From NCBI RefSeq assembly GCF_913055755.1, contig NZ_CAJXKH010000028.1, forward strand, positions 1-36,509: DNA of 36,509 nucleotides, read 5' to 3'. The notes under the pieces are model-generated. The model was not told the DNA's origin. It did not search any database and saw only the letters and a list, made by a program, of their open reading frames with translations. The stretch is from an uncultured Microbulbifer sp. GTDB lineage: Bacteria; Pseudomonadota; Gammaproteobacteria; Pseudomonadales; Cellvibrionaceae. Each line of letters begins with the position of its first letter. Positions within the stretch are counted from its first letter, which is position 1. A program made the position numbers and the translations under genes. Shown here piece by piece: positions 1 to 7,714 of this stretch.

Positions 1-220
1 GCACGGTCGCCCCACCCTCTTCCCCCGGCTGCATATCCCGGCGCGACGCAAGCCAGTAAACCAGCGGAACCAGAATCAGACCACCCAGAAAAAATCGCCA
101 GGCGTTAAACGCCAGCGGCTCGATATGCTCCATGGCGATTTTCTGCGGCACAAATGCGAGCCCCCAGAACAGTGCCGCCAGCAACAGCAATACTTCCGCC
201 TGAACCTGTTTGCGATTCAT
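1..220 (-). CDS. DMT/EamA-family transporter, N-terminal part (cut by window edge)
   Basis: The first 73 codons of a gene reading leftwards out of the window. The start ATG is at 220-218, preceded by a GAGG ribosome binding site nine bases upstream. The peptide starts MNRKQVQAEVLLLLAALFWG and continues into a second hydrophobic stretch (FFLGGLILVPLVYWLA), giving two predicted membrane segments. The pattern 'LLLAALFWGLAFVPQKIAME' followed by 'AFNAWRFFLGGL' is typical of the EamA (RhaT/RarD-type) drug/metabolite transporter superfamily, inner-membrane proteins usually of about ten helices. The substrate cannot be told from this fragment. It lies in the same direction as recJ but about 200 bp beyond it, with a structured repeat between, so it is probably a separate transcription unit. 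Confidence 0.8.
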   Translation of the reverse strand, partial: MNRKQVQAEVLLLLAALFWGLAFVPQKIAMEHIEPLAFNAWRFFLGGLILVPLVYWLASRRDMQPGEEGGATV

Positions 221-288
221 TAATTGTTACCTCAAAAAAATGCTTCCCAGCCCGACCATTTCACGAAACAAATTCGTGGCGGTGCCGC

Positions 289-386
289 TACCGGGTGCAG
301 CCTTGCGAGACACGCCGTGAACCCATCCCTGGGGGCTCTTCTAAAACATCCCTGTTTTAGAAGGTCTCGCAAGGCTGCACCCGGTA
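289..386 (-). repeat. Structured repeat copy 1 (outer stem plus inner hairpin with GGGA loop)
   Basis: A perfect 23-bp outer stem (289-311 with 364-386) encloses an 11-bp inner hairpin (338-348 with 353-363). Read on the minus strand, the inner hairpin has loop GGGA closed by A-U. The hairpin sits directly against one outer arm and a 26-nt spacer lies on the other side. The spacer holds a second small hairpin, CCCA-GGGA-TGGG, on the same strand. The element starts 34 bp past the recJ stop and is read in the same sense as recJ. There is no T-run, so it is not a classical terminator. Its core 320-370 recurs exactly, inverted, at 36432-36482. Confidence 0.9.
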
Positions 387-419
387 TCGTCACCTTCGCA
401 GAAAGGACAAACTACTTAA

Positions 420-2159
420 TTAAACTTCAGCAACTGGCTGCAAATGGGAAACCATCAACTGCAGCGACTGCCTGCCACGAAACTCGTTGATATCGAGTTT
501 GAACGCCAGATGCACCCGTTCCACCTGTGCCGGCCAGAAATCCGTATCAATATTGAATGCAATGGCATCCAGGGCACGCTGCGGCTCAGCCACTGGTGCG
601 ACCACCATTTTCAGGTGCTTTTCCCCAACAATCCGCTGCTGCAGCAACAGGAATTCACCATCGAACTGGGGTTCCGGAAACGCCTGCCCCCAGGGTGCGC
701 AGGCGCGCAATTGCGCTGCGGTATCCATGGAAAATTCCTGCGGCTGCAACTCGCCATCGGAATCAATTACTGCCTGCAGCTGGGACTCCGACAGGCGATT
801 GCGCACCGCAGCCTCGAATGCATCGGTGAATGCCGACAGATTTTCTGCCGGCAGACTGAGCCCCGCCGCCATGGCGTGACCGCCAAACTTGGTAATCAGG
901 TGCGGATGCGCAGCCGCCACATCACTCAGGGCATCGCGAATGTGCAGTCCGGGAATGGAGCGCGCAGAACCTTTAATAAGGCTGTTGTCACCGTCGGCAA
1001 AGGCGATGACCGGGCGGTGGAATTTTTCCTTGATACGACTGGCGAGAATGCCCACCACCCCCTGGTGCCAGGCGGCGTCGTACAGGCACAGGCTCCAGGG
1101 CAGTTCATCGCCGCCGATCTGCAGCTGCTCCAGTGCCGCCATCGCTTCCCGCTGCATTCCGGCCTCGATCGCCTTGCGGTCGCGGTTGAGGCCGTCCAGC
1201 TCGGAGGCCAGCTCGCGGGCCTCCTGCGGGTCCCGCGTCAGCAGGCAGCGGATACCGGTGCCGATGTCGTCCAGGCGCCCGGCGGCATTGATACGGGGAC
1301 CGAGGATAAACCCGATATCCGTGGTGGAGAGCCGGGTCAGGTCGCGCCCGGCGACGTCCATCAGCGCCTGAATTCCGGGGCGGCAGCGCCCGGCGCGGAT
1401 ACGCGCAATACCCTGATGCACCAGCACCCGGTTATTGTGGTCCAGCGGTACCAGGTCGGCGACGGTGCCCAGGGCAACCAGATCGAGGTATTCGGCCATA
1501 TTCGGCGCACTGATCCCGGTCTCGTCAAACCAGCCCGACGCCTGCAGCGCGGTACGCAGCCGGCTCAGGAGATAAAAAATCACCCCGACGCCGGCGAGGT
1601 TTTTACTCGGGAATTCGCAGTCCGGCTGGTTGGGGTTGACGATGGCATCCGCCTGCGGCAACTCGCTGCCGGGAAGATGGTGGTCGGTAACGATAACCTT
1701 GAGCCCGGCGGCGCGAGCGGCAGCGACACCATCGATACTGCTGATGCCATTGTCTACGGTGATCAGCAGGTCCGGCTGGTACTCGCGCGCAACCTCGACA
1801 ATTTCCGGTGTCAGCCCGTAGCCAAATTCGAAGCGGTTCGGCACCAGATAGTCCACCGGCCCCGCGCCCAGTGCTCCCAGCGCCAGTACCGCGAGGGTAC
1901 TGCTGGTGGCGCCGTCCGCATCAAAGTCCCCGACAATGAGGATCTTGTGCTGGGACCGCACCGCTTCCACCAGCAACGCCACTGCCGCGTCTACCCCGCG
2001 CATGGACTCGGGACTGTGCAGCCGGGCAAGCCGGTGATCCAGCTCCTGGTCACTGGTCACACCGCGCCCCAACAGCACTCGCTGCAGGATTTCCGGTGTA
2101 TTGGAAGCAAAACGGCCAGTGGACAAATCCACTGGCCGCCGTCGAATGATCGCGTTCAT
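420..2159 (-). CDS. recJ: Single-stranded-DNA-specific exonuclease RecJ
   Basis: RecJ is a 5'-3' exonuclease on single-stranded DNA that acts in RecF-pathway recombination, mismatch repair and base excision repair in the cytoplasm. The 579-residue product is the family's usual size. The DHH-family metal motifs are visible in order: DFDADG at residues 78-83, DNG at 136-138 and DHH at 159-161. The downstream DHHA1 domain carries the GGHAMAAG signature, and a C-terminal OB-type region follows. The start ATG has only a weak ribosome site. It is the last gene of the minus-strand run xerD-dsbC-hom-thrC-recJ, about 80 bp beyond thrC, as in Pseudomonas. A structured repeat follows its stop codon. Confidence 0.97.
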   Translation of the reverse strand: MNAIIRRRPVDLSTGRFASNTPEILQRVLLGRGVTSDQELDHRLARLHSPESMRGVDAAVALLVEAVRSQHKILIVGDFDADGATSSTLAVLALGALGAGPVDYLVPNRFEFGYGLTPEIVEVAREYQPDLLITVDNGISSIDGVAAARAAGLKVIVTDHHLPGSELPQADAIVNPNQPDCEFPSKNLAGVGVIFYLLSRLRTALQASGWFDETGISAPNMAEYLDLVALGTVADLVPLDHNNRVLVHQGIARIRAGRCRPGIQALMDVAGRDLTRLSTTDIGFILGPRINAAGRLDDIGTGIRCLLTRDPQEARELASELDGLNRDRKAIEAGMQREAMAALEQLQIGGDELPWSLCLYDAAWHQGVVGILASRIKEKFHRPVIAFADGDNSLIKGSARSIPGLHIRDALSDVAAAHPHLITKFGGHAMAAGLSLPAENLSAFTDAFEAAVRNRLSESQLQAVIDSDGELQPQEFSMDTAAQLRACAPWGQAFPEPQFDGEFLLLQQRIVGEKHLKMVVAPVAEPQRALDAIAFNIDTDFWPAQVERVHLAFKLDINEFRGRQSLQLMVSHLQPVAEV

Positions 2160-2242
2160 CGCATCCGGTCGCTTGATTAGTTCCTGTTCGGCCGACGCAG
2201 TGCCGGCAAAACGCTATTCTAACCCAGCTCTACCGGGCGATC

Positions 2243-3634
2243 TCAACCCAGAGTGCTGGAGATAAAATCGTGTACTGCGGAGAGCGCGTTCGGCAGCACT
2301 TGTAACCGCTCTTCCCGCGCCATCAGGTCCTGCATGTGATGGGGCAGCGGCACCCGGGTACCGGGCAGCGCCTTGTCCACTGCCTCGCTGAACTTGGCGG
2401 GGTGCGCGGTGGCCAGGCAGACCATGGGCTCGGCCTGTGACTTGCGCGCCCGGCGCGCGGCTTCCACACCGATTGCGGTATGGGGGTCCAGCAGGTATTC
2501 GGTGGCTTCGAAGACTTCGCGAATCACCTCCACGGTGCGCGCGTCATCCACACGCTCGGAGGCGAACAGGGTCCGCGCCTTGTCCAGCGCCCCTTCGTCG
2601 AGTTTCAGGGGGGCGCTGCGGTCCGCCAGCAGCTCGGCGATGGCAGAGCCGTTGCGACCGTAGAGGTCGAACAGCAGGCGCTCGAAGTTGCTCGACACCA
2701 TGATATCCATACTCGGCGACAGGCTGTGCACCAGTGGCTGCGGCGAGTGGTCGTTGGCACTGATACAGCGGTGCAGAATATCGTTGGCATTGGTGGCGAT
2801 CACCAGCTGGTTAATCGGCAGGCCCATGCCCCGCGCCAGGTAACCGGCGAAGATATCGCCGAAGTTGCCCGTGGGTACCGAGAAGTTCACCGCCCGGTGC
2901 GGCGCGCCCAGGCTCAGGGCGGCGTAGAAGTAGTACACGATCTGGGCCATGATCCGCGCCCAGTTGATCGAATTCACCGCCACCAGGCGGCGCCCATCCG
3001 GCAGGAATGACTGGTCGGCAAAACTGGCTTTAACCATGTTCTGGCAGTCATCGAAGTTGCCTTCGAGGGCAATATTAAACACGTTGTCGGACAGCACCGT
3101 GGTCATCTGCTTGCGCTGCACTTCGGAGACCCGGTTGTGCGGATGCAGAATGAAAATATCGATGTTCTCGCAGTGGCGGCAGCCTTCGATTGCCGCTGAA
3201 CCGGTGTCGCCGGAGGTCGCCCCCAGGACCACGACCTTCTCGCCGCGCTTTTTCAACAGCAAGTCGAACAGCTGGCCGAGAAACTGCAGCGCAAAGTCCT
3301 TGAACGCCAGGGTCGGCCCCTGGAACAGTTCCAGTACCCATTCGTTGTGGGCAGTCTGCACCAGCGGCGCAATCGCCTGGTGACGGAAGCTCGCGTAGGC
3401 GCGATCAATAATGCCCCGCATCTCGTCTTGCGTCAGGTCTTCCGCCACAAACGGCCACATGATGCGAAATGCCAGTTCCTGGTAACTGAGCCCCGCCATT
3501 TCCGCGATTTCCTCGCGAGTGAATTGCGGCAGGGTTTCCGGAACATACAGGCCACCATCGCTGGCCAGCCCGGTCAAAACGGTATCGGCAAAGCTGAGAG
3601 ACGGCGCGCGGCCGCGGGTACTGATAAATTTCAC
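2243..3634 (-). CDS. thrC: Threonine synthase
   Basis: Converts O-phosphohomoserine to threonine with pyridoxal phosphate, the last step of threonine synthesis. I place the start at GTG 3634-3632, giving 463 residues beginning (V/M)KFISTRG, which matches the usual MxYISTRG start of the long (class II-like) proteobacterial enzyme. The frame stays open upstream for 61 codons, but that part is arginine-rich, overlaps the end of hom and lacks family similarity. The PLP lysine lies in 'TLAFKDFALQFLGQL', and the glycine-rich 'GATSGDTGSAAIEG' phosphate-binding segment follows. It lies 82 bp past hom, separated by a hairpin with a UUCG loop, and the two are probably co-transcribed. Confidence 0.96.
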   Translation of the reverse strand: MKFISTRGRAPSLSFADTVLTGLASDGGLYVPETLPQFTREEIAEMAGLSYQELAFRIMWPFVAEDLTQDEMRGIIDRAYASFRHQAIAPLVQTAHNEWVLELFQGPTLAFKDFALQFLGQLFDLLLKKRGEKVVVLGATSGDTGSAAIEGCRHCENIDIFILHPHNRVSEVQRKQMTTVLSDNVFNIALEGNFDDCQNMVKASFADQSFLPDGRRLVAVNSINWARIMAQIVYYFYAALSLGAPHRAVNFSVPTGNFGDIFAGYLARGMGLPINQLVIATNANDILHRCISANDHSPQPLVHSLSPSMDIMVSSNFERLLFDLYGRNGSAIAELLADRSAPLKLDEGALDKARTLFASERVDDARTVEVIREVFEATEYLLDPHTAIGVEAARRARKSQAEPMVCLATAHPAKFSEAVDKALPGTRVPLPHHMQDLMAREERLQVLPNALSAVHDFISSTLG

Positions 3635-3667
3635 GGTGATTCGGGTTCTTGTTCGGAGACAGTGGGT

Positions 3668-3693
3668 GGCGGGCACACCGAAGTGCTCCCGCC
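3668..3693 (-). other. Intercistronic hairpin with UUCG tetraloop (hom-thrC)
   Basis: On the minus strand 3693-3668 folds into an 11-bp stem with one A/G mismatch and one G-U pair, capped by C(UUCG)G, an unusually stable tetraloop. It lies just past the hom stop and about 34 nt before the thrC start. There is no following U-run, so it is more likely an RNA stability or translation element than a terminator. Confidence 0.6.
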
Positions 3694-3716
3694 ATCGGAA
3701 AAGTAAGCGGGTCAGA

Positions 3717-5090
3717 TCAGCCCAGCGGTTCCACGCGGATGCGGACAACCGGGCCCTGAATGCTGTCCAGGGCTTCGATCTGGGAAACCGCTTCCTGCAA
3801 CTGGGCCTCTTTGGCACGACTGGTAAGTAGCACCACCGGCACCAGCTCTTCGTCCTCCGCCGGCTCGTGCTGGATCAGGGCCTCGATGCTGATTCCCTGG
3901 TTGCTGCAGATGGTCGCCACCTGGGACATGACACCCGGCTTGTCGAATGCCGAAATACGCATGTAATAGCTGGTTTCCGCTTCGCTCATGGGCAATACGT
4001 CATCCAGATCACCCTGACGATCCTGGGTCACCCCGGCCAGCGGCACCCGCTGATCCGGACGCACGTTGAGGGTCCGCGCCACATCGACGATATCCGCAAT
4101 CACCGCAGAAGCCGTGGCTTCGGCGCCGGCACCGGCACCGTAGTAGAGAGTGGGCCCCACCGCATCGCCATTCACCAGCACCGCATTCATTACGCCGTTG
4201 ACATTGGCGATCAGACGGCGCTGGGGAATCAGGGTCGGGTGCACCCGTAGTTCGACACCCGCCCCGGTGCGGCGGGCAATACCCAGGTGCTTGATCCGGT
4301 AACCCAGTTCGTCGGCATAGCGGATATCTTCTTTGCAAATTCCGCTGATGCCTTCCGTATATACCTTGTCGAAAGCCAGCGGCATACCGAAGGCCAGGGA
4401 CGCCATGATGACCAGTTTGTGGGCTGCGTCGATCCCCTCCACATCGAAGGTCGGGTCGGCCTCTGCATAGCCCAGGGCCTGCGCCTGTGCCAGTGCCTCA
4501 TCGAAGCTGCGTCCCTTGTCGCGCATCTCGGTGAGAATGTAATTGCCGGTACCGTTGATGATACCTGCCAGCCACTGAATGCGATTGCCAACCAGCCCTT
4601 CGCGCAGGGATTTGATGATCGGGATTCCACCGGCAACCGCGGCCTCGTAGGCAATGGTCACCCCCTGTTCCGCCGCCGCCGCGAACAGTTCGTTGCCGTG
4701 TTCGGCGATCAGGGCCTTGTTTGCGGTGACAACGTGCTTGCCATTGGCGATGGCCGCGAGAACGAGCTCCCTGGCCACGGTGGTACCGCCAATCAGCTCC
4801 ACCAGAATATCCACATCCGGGTTGGTAGCGACATCGAAGATCTCACGCGTGACATTGAAGCCGCTGGTATCGCAGGCCGGGTTATCCCGGCGCGCACCGA
4901 CCTGGGTAATTTCCACCGGGCGCCCGCAGCGTGCGGCAATTTCCTGCGCATTGCGCGTCATCACGTTGACCGTACCACTACCTACGGTTCCAAGACCGCA
5001 GATACCAATACGTACCGCCGGCGCACCGGCCGCAGGTGAAATTGAAGATGATTGGTTGACCTGAGTGGCCTCGTCGGCGAATGCGCTCAC
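3717..5090 (-). CDS. hom: Homoserine dehydrogenase
   Basis: Reduces aspartate semialdehyde to homoserine with NAD(P)H, the branch point to threonine and methionine. I choose GTG 5090-5088 as start because GGAGG lies six bases upstream; this gives 457 residues. A longer frame reaches an ATG at 5162 but has no such site. An unusual polar tail of roughly 25 residues, rich in Ser, Ala and Gln, precedes the NAD-binding 'RIGICGLGTVGSGTV'. 'GGTTVARELVLAAIANGKHV' and 'TANKAL' mark the dehydrogenase core, and 'GTGNYILTEM' lies in the catalytic region. A C-terminal ACT domain ('AFDKPGVMSQVATICSNQGI') suggests feedback control by threonine. Monofunctional, with no aspartokinase domain. thrC follows. Confidence 0.96.
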   Translation of the reverse strand: MSAFADEATQVNQSSSISPAAGAPAVRIGICGLGTVGSGTVNVMTRNAQEIAARCGRPVEITQVGARRDNPACDTSGFNVTREIFDVATNPDVDILVELIGGTTVARELVLAAIANGKHVVTANKALIAEHGNELFAAAAEQGVTIAYEAAVAGGIPIIKSLREGLVGNRIQWLAGIINGTGNYILTEMRDKGRSFDEALAQAQALGYAEADPTFDVEGIDAAHKLVIMASLAFGMPLAFDKVYTEGISGICKEDIRYADELGYRIKHLGIARRTGAGVELRVHPTLIPQRRLIANVNGVMNAVLVNGDAVGPTLYYGAGAGAEATASAVIADIVDVARTLNVRPDQRVPLAGVTQDRQGDLDDVLPMSEAETSYYMRISAFDKPGVMSQVATICSNQGISIEALIQHEPAEDEELVPVVLLTSRAKEAQLQEAVSQIEALDSIQGPVVRIRVEPLG

Positions 5091-5096
5091 AACTTC

Positions 5097-5101
5097 CCTC
5101 C
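5097..5101 (-). promoter_or_regulatory. Ribosome binding site deciding the hom start
   Basis: GGAGG on the minus strand, six bases before GTG 5090. It is a strong match to the 16S 3' end and supports the GTG start over the ATG at 5162. Confidence 0.75.
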
Positions 5102-5161
5102 GCGCATGAATATTTTGATTACAGCGCAATAACTGGCGGATAAATCGAAAAAAGGTCGACA

Positions 5162-5191
5162 ACCTTACTGAGATATTAGTGAAATTGTCAA
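5162..5191 (-). promoter_or_regulatory. Candidate sigma-70 promoter for hom
   Basis: A perfect -35 TTGACA (5191-5186) is followed after 18 bases by TAAGGT (5167-5162), a poor -10. It lies about 70 bp before the chosen hom start and downstream of the dsbC terminator, which is where a hom-thrC promoter is expected. Confidence 0.4.
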
Positions 5192-5326
5192 TAAAATTGC
5201 GCGCGATGATCAGTAATTAGGCAGTGCACCGATAATGATGGACCGCGGATGCGGCGGGAGAAGTGTTGCTTTGCGGGGATCAGCGCATCGAGATGCGCTC
5301 TGCGGAAACCAATTTCCTCAGAAACT

Positions 5327-5351
5327 AAAAGGCCGGCCACAGGGCCGGCCT
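5327..5351 (-). terminator. Intrinsic terminator after dsbC
   Basis: A 9-bp GC stem AGGCCGGCC/GGCCGGCCT (5330-5338 with 5343-5351) with a 4-nt loop is followed on the minus strand by TTTT. It lies 25-50 bp past the dsbC stop and separates dsbC from hom-thrC. A second hairpin (5282-5299, 7-8 bp) follows it. Confidence 0.8.
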
Positions 5352-5375
5352 CTTTCCATCAGATACCCACTTCCA

Positions 5376-6125
5376 TCAAATACCCAGGGCTTTTACCAGG
5401 GTTTCCGGTGGCAGGTATCCGGGCACAACGGTACCGTCTTCCATCACGATGGTCGGGGTACCGCGCACATCGATCACCTCGTTACCCAGCTTGTACTGCG
5501 CGGCTACCGGGTTGTTCTTGCACACGTTCAGCGCAACACTCTCCCGGTTCTTGAGCTTGGTAAGGGTCGCATTGCGATCGTCCGCACACCAGGCGGTGGC
5601 GATTTTGCGATATCCCTGGGAGTTCAGGCCCGCGCGGGGAAACGCCAGGTAACGCACCTCGATGCCACGGCGGTTTAGCTCCGGCACATCGTTGTGCAGC
5701 TTGCGGCAGTAGCCGCAGTCCACATCGGTAAACACGTATATATGGGCCTTGGTTTCCCCCTTGGGTGAAAACACAATCATGTCACCCAGGTCCTGCTGAT
5801 CCATGACCGCAGCACGCTGACGGGTGCGGCGCTGTTCCGACAGGTTCACCACCTGTTTGGACTGCACCTGATACAGGTCACCGGCAATAAAGTGACCGCC
5901 GTCTGCGGAAACGTACAGCACGTTGCCACCGTCCACTTCCACCTCATAGAGACCGCTAACCGGGCTCTCGCGCACTTCGCCAATTGTTGCCCGGGGGTTG
6001 CCGGCAGCGAGCTTGGCCTTGATCTGCTTGGCCACCGCCGTGTCCACATCGGCCACCGCCGACTGCCCCAGCGACATCAGCGCTGCGGCGGCTACTGCGG
6101 CCAGCGGCCGGAAAATTGAGGTCAT
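5376..6125 (-). CDS. dsbC: Periplasmic disulfide isomerase DsbC
   Basis: A thiol:disulfide interchange protein that reshuffles wrong disulfides in periplasmic proteins and is kept reduced by DsbD. The 249-residue product starts with a signal peptide (MTSIFRPLAAVAAAALMSLG, cleavage near residue 25). An N-terminal dimerisation domain spans roughly residues 27-85. A thioredoxin-fold domain follows, with active-site C137-G-Y-C140 in 'FTDVDCGYCRKLHND' and the cis-proline loop 'RGTPTIV'. A second cysteine pair ('WCADD' and 'NVCKNN') matches the structural disulfide of the family. A ribosome site (AGGA) lies close before the ATG. It follows xerD by about 150 bp and is ended by a strong terminator. 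Confidence 0.97.
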   Translation of the reverse strand: MTSIFRPLAAVAAAALMSLGQSAVADVDTAVAKQIKAKLAAGNPRATIGEVRESPVSGLYEVEVDGGNVLYVSADGGHFIAGDLYQVQSKQVVNLSEQRRTRQRAAVMDQQDLGDMIVFSPKGETKAHIYVFTDVDCGYCRKLHNDVPELNRRGIEVRYLAFPRAGLNSQGYRKIATAWCADDRNATLTKLKNRESVALNVCKNNPVAAQYKLGNEVIDVRGTPTIVMEDGTVVPGYLPPETLVKALGI

Positions 6126-6278
6126 GATCCTGTGTACTCCAGATTATTCGATGATTCGACCCCGAGGGCCGCCACTGGTTCCTGCCCAGTATGGCAGCAT
6201 TCTGCGTCGGAGGGCCGCGATACGTCGTGTTTTACCACCTGACAGCCCCCTTGCCAACCTGCCGGAACCGTTGAGCCA

Positions 6279-7181
6279 TCAGCCCCGTGGATGGTGTTCC
6301 GAATGCAACGCCTGCAACCGCGCCCGGGCCACCTGGGTATAGATCTGGGTGGTGGACAGGTCTGTATGCCCCAGCAGCAACTGTACTACCCGCAGGTCGG
6401 CACCGTGGTTGAGCAGATGGGTAGCAAAGGCGTGCCGCAAGGTGTGGGGCGACAATGGCTTGTCGATGCCGGCCACAGCCGCCCAGTGCTTGATCCGGTG
6501 CCAGAACGTCTGCCGGGTCATCGGGTCGCCACTGCGCCCGGGGAAGCAGGCGTCACTCTCCCCCGGTGGTAACAGCTGCGGGCGAGCGAGGGAAAAATAG
6601 CGCTGCAACCAGGTCTCCGCCGCCTGCCCCATGGGAACCAGGCGCTCCTTGCGCCCCTTGCCGAAAACCCTGACCACGCCTTGCCGCAGGTTCACCTGAG
6701 ACATGCGCAGCCCCACCAGCTCACTGACGCGCAGCCCACAGGCGTACAGCAGCTCCAGCATGGCCTTGTCCCGCAATCCGATCGCGGTGTCCGTATCCGG
6801 CGCCGCCAACAGCTGCTCCACATCCTGCTCAGACAGGGATTTGGGCAGGGGTTTGGGCAACTTGGGGTTCTCCACCAGCGCCACCGGATCCCGGTCGATT
6901 AGGCGCTGGCGCAGGCAGTAGCGATAAAAGCTGCGCATCGCCGCCAGTGCCCGCGCACTGGACCGCGCGGAATGCCCTGCGGCATGCCGCCCGCCCAGGT
7001 ACGCAAGCACATCTTCACGCCCCACCGCCAGCAGATCCCGGCTGCATTCCGCGCAATAGGCTGCAAATGCATTCAGGTCGCGGCCGTAAGCGGCCCGCGT
7101 ATGCTCGCTGGCACCGCGCTCGGCCCAGAGCATATCCAGCCAGGCGGTCAACAGGTGTGCGTGGGGAGGTATTTGCTTCAT
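6279..7181 (-). CDS. xerD: Site-specific tyrosine recombinase XerD
   Basis: With XerC it resolves chromosome dimers at dif near the terminus. From ATG 7181 the product is 300 residues starting MKQIPPHAHLL, close to the E. coli length (298); an upstream ATG at 7229 would add 16 residues without family support. An N-terminal SAM-like DNA-binding domain is followed by the catalytic domain. The pentad is visible: R151 (CGLRVSEL), K175 (FGKGRK), H246 and R249 (HTLRH), H272 (LLGHTDL) and the nucleophile Y281 (QIYTQ). XerD rather than XerC is inferred from the xerD-dsbC neighbourhood and overall resemblance. Confidence 0.95.
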   Translation of the reverse strand: MKQIPPHAHLLTAWLDMLWAERGASEHTRAAYGRDLNAFAAYCAECSRDLLAVGREDVLAYLGGRHAAGHSARSSARALAAMRSFYRYCLRQRLIDRDPVALVENPKLPKPLPKSLSEQDVEQLLAAPDTDTAIGLRDKAMLELLYACGLRVSELVGLRMSQVNLRQGVVRVFGKGRKERLVPMGQAAETWLQRYFSLARPQLLPPGESDACFPGRSGDPMTRQTFWHRIKHWAAVAGIDKPLSPHTLRHAFATHLLNHGADLRVVQLLLGHTDLSTTQIYTQVARARLQALHSEHHPRG

Positions 7182-7242
7182 ATCCGCATTAAACCACAGG
7201 CCACTGGCGCCGGTATGTGCGGCGCGCATTTTCAGCAGGCAT

Positions 7243-7271
7243 AAAAAAACCGGAGCCAGGCTCCGGTTTTT
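7243..7271 (-). terminator. Intrinsic terminator of the rpsP operon (after rplS)
   Basis: Stem CCGGAG/CTCCGG (7250-7255 with 7261-7266) is flanked by an A-run and a T-run, so on the minus strand it ends in seven T. It lies 16-44 bp past the rplS stop and before xerD. The symmetry means it could also work on the plus strand, but no plus-strand gene ends here. Confidence 0.85.
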
Positions 7272-7286
7272 CTTGCAGGAGAAAAC

Positions 7287-7637
7287 TCAGTTGAGCTTTT
7301 CCTTGATACGTGCCGCCTTACCAGTGAGGCTGCGCAGGTAGTACAGCTTGGCCTGACGTACGTCACCGCGACGCTTCACAGAAACGCTGTCAACCAGCGG
7401 GCTGTGAGTCTGGAAGGTACGCTCAACACCAACACCGTGAGAGATCTTGCGCACAGTGAAGGAGGAGTTCAGGCCGCGGTTGCGCTTGCCGATAACAACA
7501 CCTTCAAACGCCTGCAGACGCTCGCGGTTACCTTCTTTTACCTTTACCTGTACGACAACGGTGTCGCCCGGGGCAAAAGTCGGCAGTTCTGCTTTCAGCT
7601 GTTCCTGTTCCAGCTGCTGGATGATTTTGTTGGTCAT
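7287..7637 (-). CDS. rplS: 50S ribosomal protein L19
   Basis: L19 sits at the interface of the 30S and 50S subunits. The 116-residue product has the family's usual size and sequence: '[29 protein letters not shown]' followed by the conserved basic '[14 protein letters not shown]' and '[14 protein letters not shown]'. It is the last gene of rpsP-rimM-trmD-rplS and is followed by a strong terminator. The start ATG has a GGAG ribosome site. The 77-bp gap to trmD holds two small hairpins with GNRA-type loops. Confidence 0.99.
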   Translation of the reverse strand: MTNKIIQQLEQEQLKAELPTFAPGDTVVVQVKVKEGNRERLQAFEGVVIGKRNRGLNSSFTVRKISHGVGVERTFQTHSPLVDSVSVKRRGDVRQAKLYYLRSLTGKAARIKEKLN

Positions 7638-7662
7638 TTGGAGTTCTCCAAAAGGGTTTGTG

Positions 7663-7710
7663 TAGCCTCACGGCTAGATCACCGGATTACTCACGCCTCG
7701 CGGCGAATCC
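7663..7710 (-). other. Two small hairpins with GNRA-type loops between trmD and rplS
   Basis: On the minus strand GGATT-CGCC-(GCGA)-GGCG-...-AATCC (7710-7684), with a 5-nt bulge, and TAGCC-(GTGA)-GGCTA (7676-7663) both end in GNRA tetraloops. They occupy most of the trmD-rplS gap just before the rplS ribosome site, where they could affect rplS translation or mRNA processing. Confidence 0.45.
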
Positions 7711-7714
7711 GATA

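Noticed and set aside
262..278. 6-bp hairpin between copy 1 and the EamA gene
   Set aside because: Short stem (CACGAA/TTCGTG) without U-run; too weak to call alone.
289..386. Copy 1 as a rho-independent terminator for recJ
   Set aside because: Strong stems but no T-run after any of them, and the core is repeated elsewhere with an asymmetric spacer, which a simple terminator would not need.
289..386. Copy 1 as an integron attC site
   Set aside because: It lacks the RYYYAAC/GTTRRRY ends and there is no integrase or cassette array in view.
444..2180. Long open frame (578 codons) on the plus strand opposite recJ
   Set aside because: It mirrors recJ in full, has no recognisable domain, and comes from GC-rich codon bias that removes stops from the opposite strand.
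3635..3817. N-terminal extension of thrC
   Set aside because: Arginine-rich sequence overlapping the hom end; the family start motif lies at GTG 3634.
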